The notes under the pieces are model-generated. The model was not told the origin of the DNA and searched no databases. It worked only from the letters and a program-made list of their open reading frames with translations. 45,109 nt of DNA from Candidatus Acidiferrum typicum (GTDB lineage Bacteria > Acidobacteriota > Terriglobia > Acidiferrales > UBA7541), in the NCBI GenBank assembly GCA_002478115.1, contig DLMH01000177.1, forward strand, positions 1 through 45,109. The letters run 5' to 3'. This document shows, piece after piece, positions 27,073 through 34,450 of this stretch. A program made the position numbers and the translations under genes. Numbering within the stretch: the first letter of the stretch is position 1; each line of letters starts with the position of its first letter.

Positions 27073-27671
27073 AAAAAGCTGCAATCTACGCCCGTGTAAG
27101 CACGCCAGAGCAACACGTGGAGACTCAGCTTTATGACCTGAGAAAACTGGCAGCGCAGCGAGGCTTCGAGGTCAGCCGCGAGTATTGCGACCGGGGAATC
27201 TCGGGCAGCAAGGCAAAGCGTCCCAGTCTCGACGCCATGATGGCTGATGCCCGGCGAGGAGAGTTTTCCGTCGTATTGGTGGCCGCGTTCGACCGCATTG
27301 CCCGTTCGACCAAAAACTTTCTCGAAATTGTCGATGAACTCCACGCGCTGAATATTGAATTCATAAGCGGCAGGGAATGTATTGATACGAGCGGTCCGAT
27401 GGGCAGAATGTTCATCACGATGGTAGGCAGCATCGCCGAATTGGAAAGAAGCCTAATCGTGGAGCGCATCCGGGCAGGAATGCGCCGGGCGCGGCTTGAA
27501 GGACAGCGGCTCGGCCGTGCGCCCCTGAACGTTGATCGGGCGGCAATCGTGAGAGACCGCCTTTCCGGCATGAGCCTGACGCAGGTGGCGAAGCGCCACC
27601 GGGTGTCCCGTGCCACTGTCGTGCGGCTGGTTAAAGAGGCAAATCAACGAGAGATGACCATCGCCGCATAA
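27069..27671 (+). CDS. Serine recombinase of the resolvase/invertase family
   Basis: A 200-residue protein. The catalytic domain opens KKAAIYARVSTPEQHVETQL with the nucleophilic Ser in RVST (S11). The conserved block DRIARSTKNFLEIVDELHAL and the R-rich MFITMVGSIAELERSLIVER follow. A C-terminal helix-turn-helix (LTQVAKRHRVSRATVVRLVK) binds the crossover site. The length and layout match Tn3-type resolvases and Hin/Gin invertases. It could resolve plasmid or transposon cointegrates, or invert a segment. No res-like or hix-like site pair was identified by eye beside it, and no transposase partner is present. It is expressed from an operon with two small upstream genes. Confidence 0.9.
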   Translation: MKKAAIYARVSTPEQHVETQLYDLRKLAAQRGFEVSREYCDRGISGSKAKRPSLDAMMADARRGEFSVVLVAAFDRIARSTKNFLEIVDELHALNIEFISGRECIDTSGPMGRMFITMVGSIAELERSLIVERIRAGMRRARLEGQRLGRAPLNVDRAAIVRDRLSGMSLTQVAKRHRVSRATVVRLVKEANQREMTIAA

Positions 27672-27690
27672 GCGGCCAGTGAGGAGAAGC

Positions 27691-28092
27691 ATGAGCCATC
27701 GCCACTACTGCGATTTTGCGGGGCACGACTGGCAGTGCAGCGGAGACTGCGAATGCATCTGCGGCCTTCCCATGGAAGGACACGACCACAGCGAATGCCC
27801 AGTCGAGCTTCGCGCCTGCCCCGAGCACGCAGCCGAGCAGCAACGGAGCATAGCGGAGGCTTTGTCTTCCGAGCCCGACCCTGCGCTCGCCCAGAGGTGG
27901 CGGGAGCGGCCCAGTTGCGAGTGCGGCTGCGGCGAAGCCGAATTGAACAGCGTCGTCGGCTGGTGCCTCCACTGCGACCATGTGTATGTAAATTACAGCC
28001 CAGAGATCGAAAACCGCCACTTCGCCGACGATTGCCCCGGCGCTCCCGAAGAACTCAAGAAATCTGCTCGGGATAGGCTAGTAAGGCACTGA
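27691..28092 (+). CDS. Cys/His-rich hypothetical protein
   Basis: A 133-residue protein with many Cys/His in clusters: HYCDFAGHDWQCSGDCECIC near the N-terminus, HDHSECPVELRACPEH, then CECGCG and CLHCDHV. The pattern suggests two or three zinc sites. No family is recognised; proteins of this sort are frequent in acidobacterial accessory regions. GAGGAG lies 4 bp before the ATG at 27691. It begins 19 bp after the recombinase gene and is probably in the same operon. Confidence 0.65.
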   Translation: MSHRHYCDFAGHDWQCSGDCECICGLPMEGHDHSECPVELRACPEHAAEQQRSIAEALSSEPDPALAQRWRERPSCECGCGEAELNSVVGWCLHCDHVYVNYSPEIENRHFADDCPGAPEELKKSARDRLVRH

Positions 28093-28135
28093 TCGGCTTC
28101 CGAAACCAACTGGGCAAGCTGAAAGAGAGAAAGCA

Positions 28136-28414
28136 ATGATCCGAAGCCTGATGAATTTTTTGGCGTTCAACACATTCGTGCTGCTCCTGCCAGTGGCTTG
28201 TTTCGCCGCATGGGGCTGGGGAAGCCCCGACGAGAAGTGGCTGATGAAAGCGGCGTTCTGCGCCCTCGGCCCGTTCTGCCTCGACTTCTGGTACCTCATC
28301 GTGACGCATCTGGTCTTGAGGCGGCAATCCAGCTACCTCATGCAGGCGCTCATCATCATCGGCGGCTACGCGGGAATCGCATTGCTGCTCAAGGAACGCG
28401 TGATTGCGTTTTGA
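28136..28414 (+). CDS. Small integral membrane protein
   Basis: A 92-residue product with three hydrophobic spans (about 8-28, 38-60 and 68-86), the last ending GGYAGIALLLKERVIAF. No enzymatic motif. A GAGAGAAAG site precedes the ATG. It follows the Cys-rich gene by 43 bp in the same direction. Unknown function. Confidence 0.6.
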   Translation: MIRSLMNFLAFNTFVLLLPVACFAAWGWGSPDEKWLMKAAFCALGPFCLDFWYLIVTHLVLRRQSSYLMQALIIIGGYAGIALLLKERVIAF

Positions 28415-28508
28415 GCGCCACTGTCACGCAGCGGCACTGGAAGAAATCCGCAGCCCTGTATTGCGCACTGGTGCTGCGGCCTGAGCGGAGAAATAGGAGA
28501 GAGCCCGA

Positions 28509-29377
28509 ATGCAGATCGGCAAGCCACTTCGCACGATTATTGTCGAACCCTTGGAATCTCCGGTTCCAACGAAGGTGACCGAGCCCGAACCTGATGAACC
28601 CGAGCCAGTCGCGCCAAGGCATGAGCCCCAACCCGTGCATGATCCCGTCGCACCAAGACAGCGCCGGATTACGTCTTTCCCGTCGTCGGTTATCGTGTCT
28701 GGCAGTGGGATGCGACGGGATTGAAGTCGCTGAATGGGATTAATTGGCATCCCGGAGAAGCGTTCACTGCCGAATGCAAAACTCAGGGCTGCAACGAAGT
28801 TCCCCGGCCTGACTGCACATGCGGAATCTACGCCAGCAAAAGCCTCGACCATCTGCGCCGACTTGGTTACATAGAACACCGCATCCATGGGGAGGTCTGC
28901 CTCTGGGGCACGGTAGTCGAGCATGAGGGAGGGTGGCGTGCCCAATTCGCGTACCCGAAGAACCTCATCCTGCCGCTTTCTGCGGTGCCCCTTGGCATGA
29001 GCAGCGTCGAATCTCGGCTAACGACGCTGGCCGCATACGGCTCTGACATCTTCGTTCTTGGCGAAACCGGAACCGTGCCACTGTGGCGCACGGGCTCCGG
29101 CGTTGATGCGAACGGGCTTGACCTGCTCGTGCAGCGGTGTAGCGAGTGGTACGCCCGGCGAGCAGAGCAACGGCGGATCAAACGTGGCGACCGGGTGGCT
29201 GTAATCGGGCACGGCATTGCGGTGGTCGAGCATGCCGACAACAATCAGGTGCAGGCTGTCCTTGGTGGCAGAAGCGTGCTGAGGATCGAGCGCGAGGAAG
29301 TGGTTTGGTGCGAGCGGAACACGCGGTGGGAAACGGCGATGGACGCAGGCGTAAACTTTACGGCGCGCAGAATGTAA
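28509..29377 (+). pseudogene. Hypothetical protein gene split by a frameshift
   Basis: Two frames form one gene. The first (28509-28724) encodes a start IGKPLRTIIVEPLESPVP and a Pro/Glu-rich linker. The second is shifted by -1 and carries the folded part. Family-like sequence in the second frame begins before any start codon: DYVFPVVGYRVWQWDATG is encoded at about 28665-28720, upstream of the only candidate start (TTG 28721). An in-frame stop (TGA 28640-28642) puts the shift between about 28643 and 28665. The folded part has the layout GY-x-W ... ECK-x-x-GC ... CTCGIYA ... GEVCLWGTVVEHEGGWRA seen in a widespread uncharacterised family. A one-base loss, a sequencing error or programmed slippage could explain it; no classic slippery heptamer is present. 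Confidence 0.65.
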
Positions 29378-29511
29378 ATCAGCTTCCTGTCCATGCGGGC
29401 ACGGGACGCGCTGTCTGGGAACGGCGTTAATTGGGCACGTACCAGGCATCGACTCATGTGTGCGTGCAGGATTGTTTCCGAGTAGCCGACAACCCGGAGT
29501 CAGTGCCTGTG

Positions 29512-29904
29512 TCACTGGGGGGCGACGCCTTCGGCGATAAATATGCGGCTCTTGGTTGAGCTTTGCCGGAACGGCCTGATCGCCCCATAGGCCGGCGAAT
29601 CGTACCATTCACGCGCTTTCTCCACGCTGTCGAAGCCGATTACTACGATGAAGCCTTTGGGCGGTTCGCCCTCAAGAGACTGCGTTTTGCCGCCACGAAC
29701 AACATAGCGTCCATTAAAAGACTCCACGATCTGGGGCGCCGTCTCGCTATATTTCTTCAAGGTGGTGGGGTCCGTTACCTCGACTTCCGCAATAACGTAG
29801 GCGGGTGGCGTCTTGACTTGTTGCGCATGAATCGCCCGGACGCCAGCAACGCCGATCAGCACGCCAGCCAGCACAGCCAGCGCCAGTTTGTAGTTCGTCC
29901 TCAT
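29512..29904 (-). CDS. Exported DUF1330 domain protein
   Basis: A 130-residue product. An N-terminal hydrophobic signal (LALAVLAGVLIGVAGVRAIH) ends near AHAQQ, and the DUF1330 domain follows: AYVIAEVEVTDPTTLKKYSE, then GGKTQSLEGEPPKGFIVVIG and YDSPAYGAIRPFR. DUF1330 proteins are small dimeric alpha/beta barrels of unknown chemistry; this one is probably periplasmic. An AGAATGAAGC context precedes the ATG at 29902-29904. It is convergent with the frameshifted gene and stands alone. Confidence 0.85.
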   Translation of the reverse strand: MRTNYKLALAVLAGVLIGVAGVRAIHAQQVKTPPAYVIAEVEVTDPTTLKKYSETAPQIVESFNGRYVVRGGKTQSLEGEPPKGFIVVIGFDSVEKAREWYDSPAYGAIRPFRQSSTKSRIFIAEGVAPQ

Positions 29905-30403
29905 AGCTTCATTCTCCCGTTTGTCTGTTGCCGATAGATACCAAGTATTGCTCGTATGCGTACCGATAACCCAGGGCGTGCCCCAAGCCGGTCGCCAAGA
30001 GACTTGTGTCTGATCAAGCTAAGTATACCTAATCAAGCGCAGGATCGTGCCCGGATGACGGGCAACTCTCCAGAAAACAAACGCGTAAGTCGTTTGTTTT
30101 CTGGCACCACTTACAGCGCCCCCGCTGTCACCTGCTCGGAAGTAATTCCACTTGCCTAGTAAGACCGCAAACCTCCATGTGGAGGCTCGTACCCAGTCTT
30201 CCGTCCATATCGCCAGTTGGGTCGAGTTCACGATGTCGTGCTTTGGATTGGATTTGCAAGGCCGTTTAGTAAAGCGGGGACCGTGGAGGCTAACTCGTTG
30301 AAAACTCGTGCTGGTCAAAAATGGCTGTTGGCACTGTGATCGCAAAGTATTGAATCTACAGGGTCAGCTCTCGGGCCCACGGCTGGTTTGAAGACTAAAG
30401 TCT
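29905..30403. other. Intergenic stretch with a strong hairpin
   Basis: About 500 bp without a supported gene. It contains the 14-bp perfect hairpin at 30070-30104 and a short palindrome CCTCCATGTGGAGG near 30174. Open frames on both strands lack starts with ribosome sites and recognisable motifs. Confidence 0.45.
30070..30104. terminator. Perfect 14-bp stem-loop
   Basis: CCAGAAAACAAACG (30070-30083), a 7-base loop, then its exact complement (30091-30104). The stem is AT-rich in the middle. It has no following U-run, so it may be a factor-dependent terminator, an operator or a remnant of a mobile element end rather than a classic terminator. Confidence 0.4.
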
Positions 30404-30796
30404 GTGGACCACCACGCGACGTTGATTGGCGAAATCGCCGAAGAAGTCTATCGGAGTCTCGGGTCTGGCTTCTCGGAGGAAGTTTGCGACCGCGCTACGC
30501 AGGTGGGCTTGCGTCTGGCGGGCATCAAGTACGAGAGCCAGAGGGTCGTCGAGTTGAAATACCGCGACCACTGCGTTGGCGAGGGTTATCCCGACTTGGT
30601 GGTTCACCTCGGAAGACAGCAGGTCATCGTCGAATTGAAGGCGGTCAGCAGCGAGTTGGGCGAGTGCGAGGAAAAGCAGTTGAAGAACTATATGAAGATT
30701 CTTGGTGTCGATTGCGGGCTGCTCATCAACTTTCAAATGCCGGGGCGGAAGCAAGAAAAGACGCAGATTGAAATACGAGAGGTCGAGTCCGCATGA
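30404..30796 (+). CDS. GxxExxY-type protein
   Basis: A 130-residue protein of the GxxExxY family (putative PD-(D/E)xK-like fold). Recognisable parts are GEIAEEVYRSLGSGFSEEVC, DLVVHLGRQQVIVELKAVSS with the E-x-K pair, and LKNYMKILGVDCGLLINFQM. In the name-giving motif the tyrosine is replaced by cysteine (GFSEEVC). These proteins are common in soil bacteria and archaea; biochemical function is not established. The GTG at 30404-30406 starts at family homology but has only a weak ribosome site. The neighbours are unrelated. Confidence 0.85.
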   Translation: MDHHATLIGEIAEEVYRSLGSGFSEEVCDRATQVGLRLAGIKYESQRVVELKYRDHCVGEGYPDLVVHLGRQQVIVELKAVSSELGECEEKQLKNYMKILGVDCGLLINFQMPGRKQEKTQIEIREVESA

Positions 30797-30958
30797 TTTC
30801 CGCCTCGCCCACCTCGGGGTCGTGCCGCGTGGCCAACACCAGTACGCCCCACGGATACTCTTGTCCAATCCCCCGATAAGACGGTCGGCCTTCCCCCGCG
30901 TACCGATTCCACGACGCTATGACCAATGAACGTCAAGACGAGAGGGGGCACCAGAACC

Positions 30959-31666
30959 ATGAACAATGACGACTCTGCCGAGAAGAGCTACTTCTTCAAT
31001 GCCGAGATGCAGGCTCTTTTCGAAAAAGACATGGCTGAACGTATCAAGGCCCAGCCGAAGCCCATCGCTACGACACCGCATGAACCGTCTCCAATCCTGA
31101 GGTACGTGAGGGTCTTCCTCGGCATCGCATGGGGGATATTCAGGGGCGTCGTCACCATCATTTTTAGCGTCATCGCTGTTTTCCTTCTCCTCGCAGCCCT
31201 TGCAGGGGAATGGAGCAAGGCTCCTGAGAAACCAGCCCGACTTGGGTCAGGTGGCCCTGAATCCGAGCAGTTTTTCAAATTCATGAATGGTGTGACAGCG
31301 CCCTTGCAGTGGGCATGGTCAGGTTTTGTCATTCTTGTTCAGGTCTTCGTCTTGCTTCTTGTTTTCGCGGCCCAAGCGACTTGGACTTTTCTCACCAACC
31401 ATGAACTACTCGCGTGGACGGTTGCGACCTTGGGGGTCGCCAGCTATTTGGTTTGGACATGCGTGGACGAATGGAGGCGCGAGTTCGACGAAGAGTACGA
31501 AAAGCAAAAGTACCGAGAGGAAGACAGATTCCTGCAAGTTGATGGAGGCCCACATTGGATTAAGGGTCTCTTCGTGGTTGCGGGCGTCGTCGCGGTACAG
31601 ATATGGGCCGGCTGGCCTCTGGTTTGGGAATTTCTGGTCGAGGCATACCATGCGATGCGAAGCTGA
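30959..31666 (+). CDS. Hypothetical membrane protein
   Basis: A 235-residue protein with an N-terminal soluble part (about 45 residues) and four hydrophobic spans (about 53-85, 120-145, 150-168 and 205-225). An acidic/basic loop (EWRREFDEEYEKQKYREED) lies between spans three and four. No enzymatic motif. ATG at 30959 is favoured by GAGAGGGGG about 10 bp upstream; an in-frame ATG at 30926 has no such site. The family is not recognised. Confidence 0.6.
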   Translation: MNNDDSAEKSYFFNAEMQALFEKDMAERIKAQPKPIATTPHEPSPILRYVRVFLGIAWGIFRGVVTIIFSVIAVFLLLAALAGEWSKAPEKPARLGSGGPESEQFFKFMNGVTAPLQWAWSGFVILVQVFVLLLVFAAQATWTFLTNHELLAWTVATLGVASYLVWTCVDEWRREFDEEYEKQKYREEDRFLQVDGGPHWIKGLFVVAGVVAVQIWAGWPLVWEFLVEAYHAMRS

Positions 31667-31751
31667 GTTCAACACTCGCTAGAATGGCGGCACTTTCCGT
31701 TCGTCGGCTAGAATTCCTCAAACGAAACCGTCGCCGGATTATTGCTCTCCA

Positions 31752-31842
31752 AGCAACCGTGCCACAAGGCTGGAATGCATTAAGCCCCCCTGACTATTTT
31801 TGCGGACTGACAAGTTTGTAGTTTTTGCATTTGCAGCCGGGG
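31752..31842 (+). repeat. 91-bp perfect inverted repeat, left copy
   Basis: Identical base for base to the reverse complement of 37966-38056. It covers the 3' third and about 42 bp of downstream sequence of the small Cys/His-rich gene at 31794-31949. Outside the 91 bp the two copies diverge at once but remain related across the rest of the gene. Confidence 0.9.
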
Positions 31843-31949
31843 TGGCAGCAGATGACACGGAATTTCTGATTCTTTTTGTGGGGTTCGGGCTGATGGATTG
31901 TTTTCCCGTGCGAACACCGACACGGCTGTTTTCTGTTAGCGCTGACCAT
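31794..31949 (-). CDS. 51-residue Cys/His-rich protein, family copy A
   Basis: ATG at 31947-31949 to TAG at 31794-31796. The sequence has CRCSHGKTIH at residues 10-19, a basic middle (HKKNQKFR), and CCHPGCKCKNYKLVSPQK at the end. The pattern C-x-C-x-H-x(4)-H ... C-x(3)-G-C-x-C-x-x-Y suggests one or two zinc sites. It is related along its whole length to copy B (37853-38014) and copy C (39130-39288). The last 16 codons are identical to B at DNA level. There is no ribosome site; the start lies 6 bp after an extended -10 box, pointing to a leaderless mRNA. Function is unknown; a nucleic-acid or metal-binding role is inference from the residues. Confidence 0.6.
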   Translation of the reverse strand: MVSANRKQPCRCSHGKTIHQPEPHKKNQKFRVICCHPGCKCKNYKLVSPQK

Positions 31950-31955
31950 ACCGGG

Positions 31956-31964
31956 ATGCTAACA
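31956..31964 (-). promoter_or_regulatory. Extended -10 box of Cys/His-rich gene copy A
   Basis: On the minus strand TGTTAGCAT (TGn plus TAGCAT) ends 6 bp before the ATG, so the transcript should begin at or next to the start codon. The same box precedes copies B and C. Confidence 0.5.
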
Positions 31965-32046
31965 CGGCACACCCGGCGTAAGCGCGGTTTACTACGGCGA
32001 GTTGAATCGCCGTCACGACCGCCGTCTAGAAGACAGACCACGCTCG

Positions 32047-32055
32047 TGTTATAAA
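32047..32055 (+). promoter_or_regulatory. Extended -10 box before the 43-residue gene
   Basis: TGTTATAAA (TGn plus TATAAA) ends 6 bp before the ATG at 32062. There is no -35 match and no ribosome site. It is divergent from the copy A promoter 83 bp away. Confidence 0.5.
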
Positions 32056-32061
32056 ATTGGA

Positions 32062-32193
32062 ATGCCCAAAACAATTGAGCAGTGGCTACTCTTCAAGTAC
32101 GTCGGCGGCGAGCTCACGCCATTGTCGAAACCGTTCAAGACGAAAGAACAAGCAAAGAAGGCCCGGCTGAAGTACCCGGAGCGTCAGCGCTAG
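32062..32193 (+). CDS. 43-residue basic protein
   Basis: MPKTIEQWLLFKYVGGELTP then a Lys-rich end (PFKTKEQAKKARLKYPERQR). The composition is protein-like, with a hydrophobic N-terminal patch and a basic helix, and the gene begins exactly where a leaderless transcript from the extended -10 box would start. The frame is open upstream to 32002, but that part lacks a start with a ribosome site. Function is unknown; no family is recognised. Confidence 0.5.
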   Translation: MPKTIEQWLLFKYVGGELTPLSKPFKTKEQAKKARLKYPERQR

Positions 32194-32273
32194 ACGATTG
32201 GGTTGGGTGTGATTCGGACGAAGGGGTAGCTGATAGCTATCCGAACTAAGCTGGGTAGCAGCAGAATTGGCGG

Positions 32274-32555
32274 TCAGTCCCTGATAGTTTTCTTCAGGAC
32301 GTAGTCGAAAAACCTCTCGGTGATATTGTCGCCGGAAGTCCATTCTGCACGGATCGTCGCCTTCCTCTCCACCTTTCGCAAAGCGGAAAGGAGTATGCGA
32401 TTCATTTCCTTTGCGCTAGTCCCTTCCATCTCGGCTTCTACAACGAAATCTTCATCCGCTTTTCTGATAGAGCCTTTCGCAGCAAGTTGCTTGAGAGCAC
32501 GTCGGATGGTCTGGGCTTCGGAGCGGCTTACTTGTGCCTTGAGCTTGAGTTTCAT
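32274..32555 (-). CDS. Small hypothetical protein, basic
   Basis: A 93-residue soluble protein, MKLKLKAQVSRSEAQTIRRA at the start, a Lys-rich ALKQLAAKGSIRKADEDF, and a C-terminal ERFFDYVLKKTIRD. Two helix-strand units with high Lys/Arg and Glu content. No family is recognised. The ATG at 32553-32555 faces the recD2 N-terminal half across 131 bp, so the two are divergent. Confidence 0.6.
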   Translation of the reverse strand: MKLKLKAQVSRSEAQTIRRALKQLAAKGSIRKADEDFVVEAEMEGTSAKEMNRILLSALRKVERKATIRAEWTSGDNITERFFDYVLKKTIRD

Positions 32556-32686
32556 CTGGGTCGCCCATCTCCGCTTTATCCGGGACTCTGGCTTGCCGGG
32601 CTGATGATGACGACTTCCGAAACGATAACATCTACCGACTGCTCATCCAAGGACGACCATTCGTGGGAGAATAACTTTCCACCCAG

Positions 32687-33545
32687 ATGAGCGCCGCGAT
32701 GCCTGAACACAAATCCATAACCGAGGAAATCTCCGGCCTGATCGAGCGCGTCACCTTTCACAACGACGAAAGCGGATTTTGCGTCCTCCGCGTCAAGGTA
32801 CGGGGGCAGCGGGACGAGGCAACGGTCATCGGGTCGCTGCCTTCGGTCACCCCCGGGGAATGGCTTGTCGCGGAGGGCTGGTGGGTCAGGGACAAGGAGC
32901 ACGGGCTGCAATTCAAGGCGAGAGGTCTGAAGACGGTGCCGCCGACCACGGTTGAAGGAATAGAACGGTACCTCGGCGGCGGCTCGGTGAAAGGGATTGG
33001 CCCGATTCTGGCGAAGAAACTGGTCGAGCGTTTCGGAGCCGAGGTATTGGGCGTAATCGAGAACAGAGCCGCCGAACTGGAATTGGTTGACGGGATCGGA
33101 CCCAAACGCCGGGAGCGGATCGCCCACGCATGGCAGGAGGCGAAGCAAATCCGCGAGATCATGCTGTTCCTGCACAGCCACGGCGTGAGCACCAGCCGGG
33201 CGGTGCGCATCTTCAAGGCCTACGGGGAACAGGCGATTGAGAAAGTACAGAACAATCCGTACATGTTGGCGAAAGACATTTACGGGATCGGGTTCGCGAC
33301 CGCCGACCAAATCGCCCAAAGGGTTGGAATACCGCGTGACTCGCTCAACCGAGCCAGAGCTGGCATCGACCACGTTTTGCTGGAAGCGACCTCGGACGGT
33401 CACTGCGCCCTGCCTCTGGCAAAGCTGAAGCTCGCGGCGGTGAAGCTACTGGAGGTGCCGGAAGCAACGGTCGAGCAGGCTTTGTCGCAGATGCTCACAA
33501 GCGGCGGTCTATTGCTGGAGGAGATAGACGGCGAGTCCCTGATTT
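32687..33545 (+). pseudogene. recD2: N-terminal half of RecD2-type helicase
   Basis: About 286 codons match the N-terminal half of RecD2: the OB-like start (ISGLIERVTFHNDESGFCVL), the helix-hairpin-helix block (GIGPILAKKLVERFGAEVL, then VDGIGPKRRERIAHAWQ), and GIGFATADQIAQRVGI. Homology ends at EEIDGESLIF. The next bases belong to a palindrome (33543-33620), and the frame runs on to 33661 with unrelated codons. Walker A and all helicase motifs are absent, so the product cannot be a helicase. The complementary half is on the minus strand at 9319-10360. The start is taken as ATG 32687; ATG 32699 (MPEHKSITEE) is equally possible. Confidence 0.85.
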
Positions 33546-33620
33546 TTAGCTCACCGGCGCGGCTCCCATCACGTTTCCTCTCTGCTTACGCCTATTGTCG
33601 CCGCGCCACCGAGCTAAAAA
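33543..33620. repeat. Imperfect palindrome at the recD2 break
   Basis: Two 21-bp arms (33543-33563 and 33600-33620) are inverted copies with three mismatches in the middle; a 36-bp loop separates them. The left arm begins TTTTTAGCTC and the right arm ends GAGCTAAAAA. It starts at the last helicase codons, so it either inserted there or marks the rearrangement junction. No transposase is attached. Confidence 0.7.
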
Positions 33621-33696
33621 TGCTCTGCATTCTCACCAGTCTCTCGGCAAGTGCCAGATAAACTGTCTAAATTGACGAAGAGCACTTCCTTTTTAG

Positions 33697-33724
33697 TTGA
33701 CATTCATAAATGGACAGTTATAAA
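33697..33724 (+). promoter_or_regulatory. Sigma-70-type promoter
   Basis: TTGACA (33697-33702), 16-bp spacer, TATAAA (33719-33724). It would drive the 33859 gene, leaving a leader of about 125 nt that shares features with the leader at 38448-38558. Confidence 0.6.
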
Positions 33725-33858
33725 AAGATGTTGCGTTCGGGCAGCCATCCAACCTCCCTCAAGGAAGGATGTGCAGAGATGACCCCACCGGCCGGGACGC
33801 CAGGGACGTTGGTCCCAATCAAAGCCCATGTCTATTTCATGGTAGGAAGGCACGGCTC

Positions 33859-34185
33859 ATGAGAAATGACTGCTGCCCAATCACGGAGCCGCGCTCTAGA
33901 AGTATTCAGATTGAAGAATCCACGCTGAGGGAACTTAGAGAACTATGCCATGAAATGAGTAATTCAAATGGCCTGGTTACAACCCAGTTGATCGTCGGCT
34001 TGAGGAAAAATCGCGACACTCACATTCAAGTGATGGAAAGCGCCTTAAGCCTCTCAATCAGAGGAACCGAGGCACTCAAGAAGTTGATGTTGCTCTTGGG
34101 TACTTTAGAGGAGAGCCTTTCGGCAGCTGCCTCATCGACCGGGCGTTCTGGGACCACCACTCTTGGAAATGAGAGTAAAAAGTGA
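33859..34185 (+). CDS. Small helical protein upstream of the hybrid kinase
   Basis: A 108-residue protein, mainly helical (IQIEESTLRELRELCHEMSN, then THIQVMESALSLSIRGTEAL and a Leu-rich KKLMLLLGTLEESLSA). No recognised domain. AGGAAGG lies 9 bp before the ATG at 33859-33861. It overlaps the next gene by 17 bp, which itself overlaps the kinase, so the three make one translationally coupled unit. It may take part in the same signalling pathway, by position only. Confidence 0.6.
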   Translation: MRNDCCPITEPRSRSIQIEESTLRELRELCHEMSNSNGLVTTQLIVGLRKNRDTHIQVMESALSLSIRGTEALKKLMLLLGTLEESLSAAASSTGRSGTTTLGNESKK

Positions 34186-34450
34186 AAAAAGCACTCTTGT
34201 TAAGTTTGTATGGAACAGCTATTCCAATCAGGCGACTTTCTCAGGGAAAGAGTGCACCCTTGTTATTGGTCCGTTGATGGTGCGCTTCATTGTTGAAAAT
34301 GTTCAGTCGCAGAGAACAACATTGTGGTTGGAAACAAGGGCTCCGTTTAATTTGCTGGGCTGTGTCACCGGGGTGCAGTCGCAAGCGGAAGAAGACTTAT
34401 GGAACTTAGCCGGGACCCTGAGATCGCTTTGCAGGGAATGGCGAGGATAA
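34169..34450 (+). CDS. Small hypothetical protein overlapping the hybrid kinase
   Basis: A 93-residue beta-rich protein (STLVKFVWNSYSNQATFSGK, TTLWLETRAPFNLLGCVTGV) with no recognised family. ATG 34169 overlaps the upstream gene, and its own 3' end overlaps the kinase start by 52 bp. The long overlap makes either this stop or the kinase start slightly uncertain, but both frames look coding. Confidence 0.5.
   Translation: MRVKSEKSTLVKFVWNSYSNQATFSGKECTLVIGPLMVRFIVENVQSQRTTLWLETRAPFNLLGCVTGVQSQAEEDLWNLAGTLRSLCREWRG

Noticed and set aside
33697..33858. Leader considered as a cyclic-di-GMP (GEMM) riboswitch
   Set aside because: The key GGUAGCGGGGUUACC-type stem and the GGGACGCAAAGC block are not both present; only fragments match.
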